From: JAYWIG01 sp043789035
GTDB lineage: Bacteria; Pseudomonadota; Gammaproteobacteria; Burkholderiales; Burkholderiaceae_E
Assembly: GCA_043789035.1 (NCBI GenBank)
Contig: JAYWIG010000294.1
Location: forward strand, 1-33,532
Direction: 5' to 3'
Length of the DNA stretch: 33,532 bases
Shown here: positions 32,891 to 33,532 of the stretch, one piece after another
How positions within the stretch are numbered: position 1 is the first letter of the stretch
Layout: each line of letters begins with the position of its first letter
Position numbers and translations under genes: made by a program
Notes under the pieces: generated by a model
Told to the model about the DNA's origin: nothing
Databases searched by the model: none
The model's input: only the letters and a program-made list of their open reading frames with translations

Positions 32891-33532
32891 ACAAAAAGCT
32901 TGTACATTTACAAACTTACCACTCACTTTAACGATATGCCTGTCGTTGTTGCCCGGCATTTCGCTTTCCAAGACTGCTCAAACTTCGAAGCCGAATCCCG
33001 GGTCAACGACGAAGTCACACCTCAAAGAAACCGAAGGGGATAATTTTGTTTACGTCATCCAACCAGGCGACAACTTGCTTGGCATTCGAGCGCGATTAGT
33101 CGAAGAAAGTATTGAATGGCAGCGAGTGGCAAAGTTCAACCATATCGCGAACACAAAAAATATTCCCGTCGGAAAACGACTTTTGATTCCGTTTGAATGG
33201 CTTACATCGCAACCATCTATCGCAAAAGTTCAATCTGTTTCAGGAAAAGTAAGTGCTGACGGAACTCCTTTGATTGTAGGTACTGTAGTTTTAGAAAAAA
33301 CCGTAGTCACTACGGATGACAATAGTTCGGTAGTGATTGAACTGTCCGACGGATCTAAGTTGCGAGTAGGCTCGGCATCGAAGATAACGATCGATCGTCT
33401 AAAGCAATACCACTCAGATAAAACTGTTGAAGCACGAGTTCGGTTAGAAAAAGGCCGTGTGGAAGCAATCGTTTCAGAAAAACGCAAACGCTCTTTTGAC
33501 GTTCTAACGCCTGGCGCAACCGCCGCGGTCCG
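32865..33532 (+). CDS. LysM-FecR domain envelope protein, 3' end cut by the window
   Basis: The frame starts at ATG 32865 inside the end of the response-regulator gene and stays open to the right edge (222 codons plus 2 bases). Residues 1-37 form a signal peptide: a KSFKQK basic start, a Leu/Thr/Cys core around LTLTICLSLLPGISL, then Thr-Ala-Gln. A LysM domain follows (about 60-110), with YVIQPGDNLLGI and IPVGKRLLIPFEWL. A FecR domain begins near residue 117: VQSVSGKVSADG, then VVTTDDNSSVVIELSDGSKL and later RLEKGRVEAIV. It is presumably exported and binds peptidoglycan. TTG at 32877 is an alternative start; neither start has a good Shine-Dalgarno. The overlap with the regulator gene suggests translational coupling; the rest of the protein is outside the window. 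Confidence 0.82.
   Translation, partial: MAIDLKSFKQKACTFTNLPLTLTICLSLLPGISLSKTAQTSKPNPGSTTKSHLKETEGDNFVYVIQPGDNLLGIRARLVEESIEWQRVAKFNHIANTKNIPVGKRLLIPFEWLTSQPSIAKVQSVSGKVSADGTPLIVGTVVLEKTVVTTDDNSSVVIELSDGSKLRVGSASKITIDRLKQYHSDKTVEARVRLEKGRVEAIVSEKRKRSFDVLTPGATAAV

Noticed and set aside
33230..33487. An 85-codon minus-strand ORF at the right end
   Set aside because: It lies opposite the FecR domain of the LysM-FecR gene, whose domains are clear on the plus strand.
1..33532. Insertion sequences, prophage genes, CRISPR arrays or toxin-antitoxin pairs
   Set aside because: No transposase, integrase, Cas motif, regularly spaced repeat or small paired genes of that kind were found on either strand.

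Overview
The window looks like chromosomal DNA of a betaproteobacterium, most likely order Burkholderiales. The reasons are three Bug-type solute receptors (a family hugely expanded in that order), the block DUF971 - ubiE - Tim44-like - ubiJ, and a giant DUF3683/FAD/Fe-S oxidoreductase near ilvA. Base composition looks only moderate in GC, and several genes seem to use TTG or GTG starts. I see no insertion sequence, phage gene, CRISPR array or rRNA.

Layout. (1) 1-1000: the 5' part of a secreted MshQ/DUF2341-like protein gene leaving the left edge on the minus strand, then a tRNA-Phe with its own promoter and terminator. (2) 1001-13342: a catabolic and lipid island. A plus-strand crotonase converges on a long minus-strand run. 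Read in its own direction, that run is maleate-isomerase-like protein, Bug receptor, WS/DGAT-like acyltransferase, lipase-like hydrolase, SDR, sterol-desaturase-like hydroxylase, extradiol dioxygenase, MhpA-like flavin hydroxylase, Bug receptor, SDR, Bug receptor and a small alpha/beta-barrel protein. Ring hydroxylation followed by ring cleavage is clear; the substrate is not. (3) 13586-20185: a molybdenum module. It holds an orphan molybdopterin oxidoreductase, YaeQ (opposite strand), an exported rhodanese, a b561-type membrane cytochrome and modABC. The last five plus-strand genes are packed like one operon. (4) 20199-23813: ubiquinone-related housekeeping genes (DUF971, ubiE, Tim44-like, ubiJ, then a secreted unknown). 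(5) 23861-30405: a 531-residue unknown with a good sigma70-like promoter, the 1343-residue oxidoreductase and a YqaA-type membrane protein. (6) 30456-33532: ilvA, then an OmpR-type response regulator overlapping the start of a LysM-FecR envelope protein that runs off the right edge.

Most notable points: the molybdoenzyme carries Asp where formate dehydrogenases carry Sec/Cys and sits beside a molybdate importer; the WS/DGAT homologue lacks about 110 residues of its C-terminal domain yet keeps an open frame; and two edge genes (1-581 minus, 32865-33532 plus) are real but truncated by the window. All family calls rest on reading motifs by eye; no database search was run.
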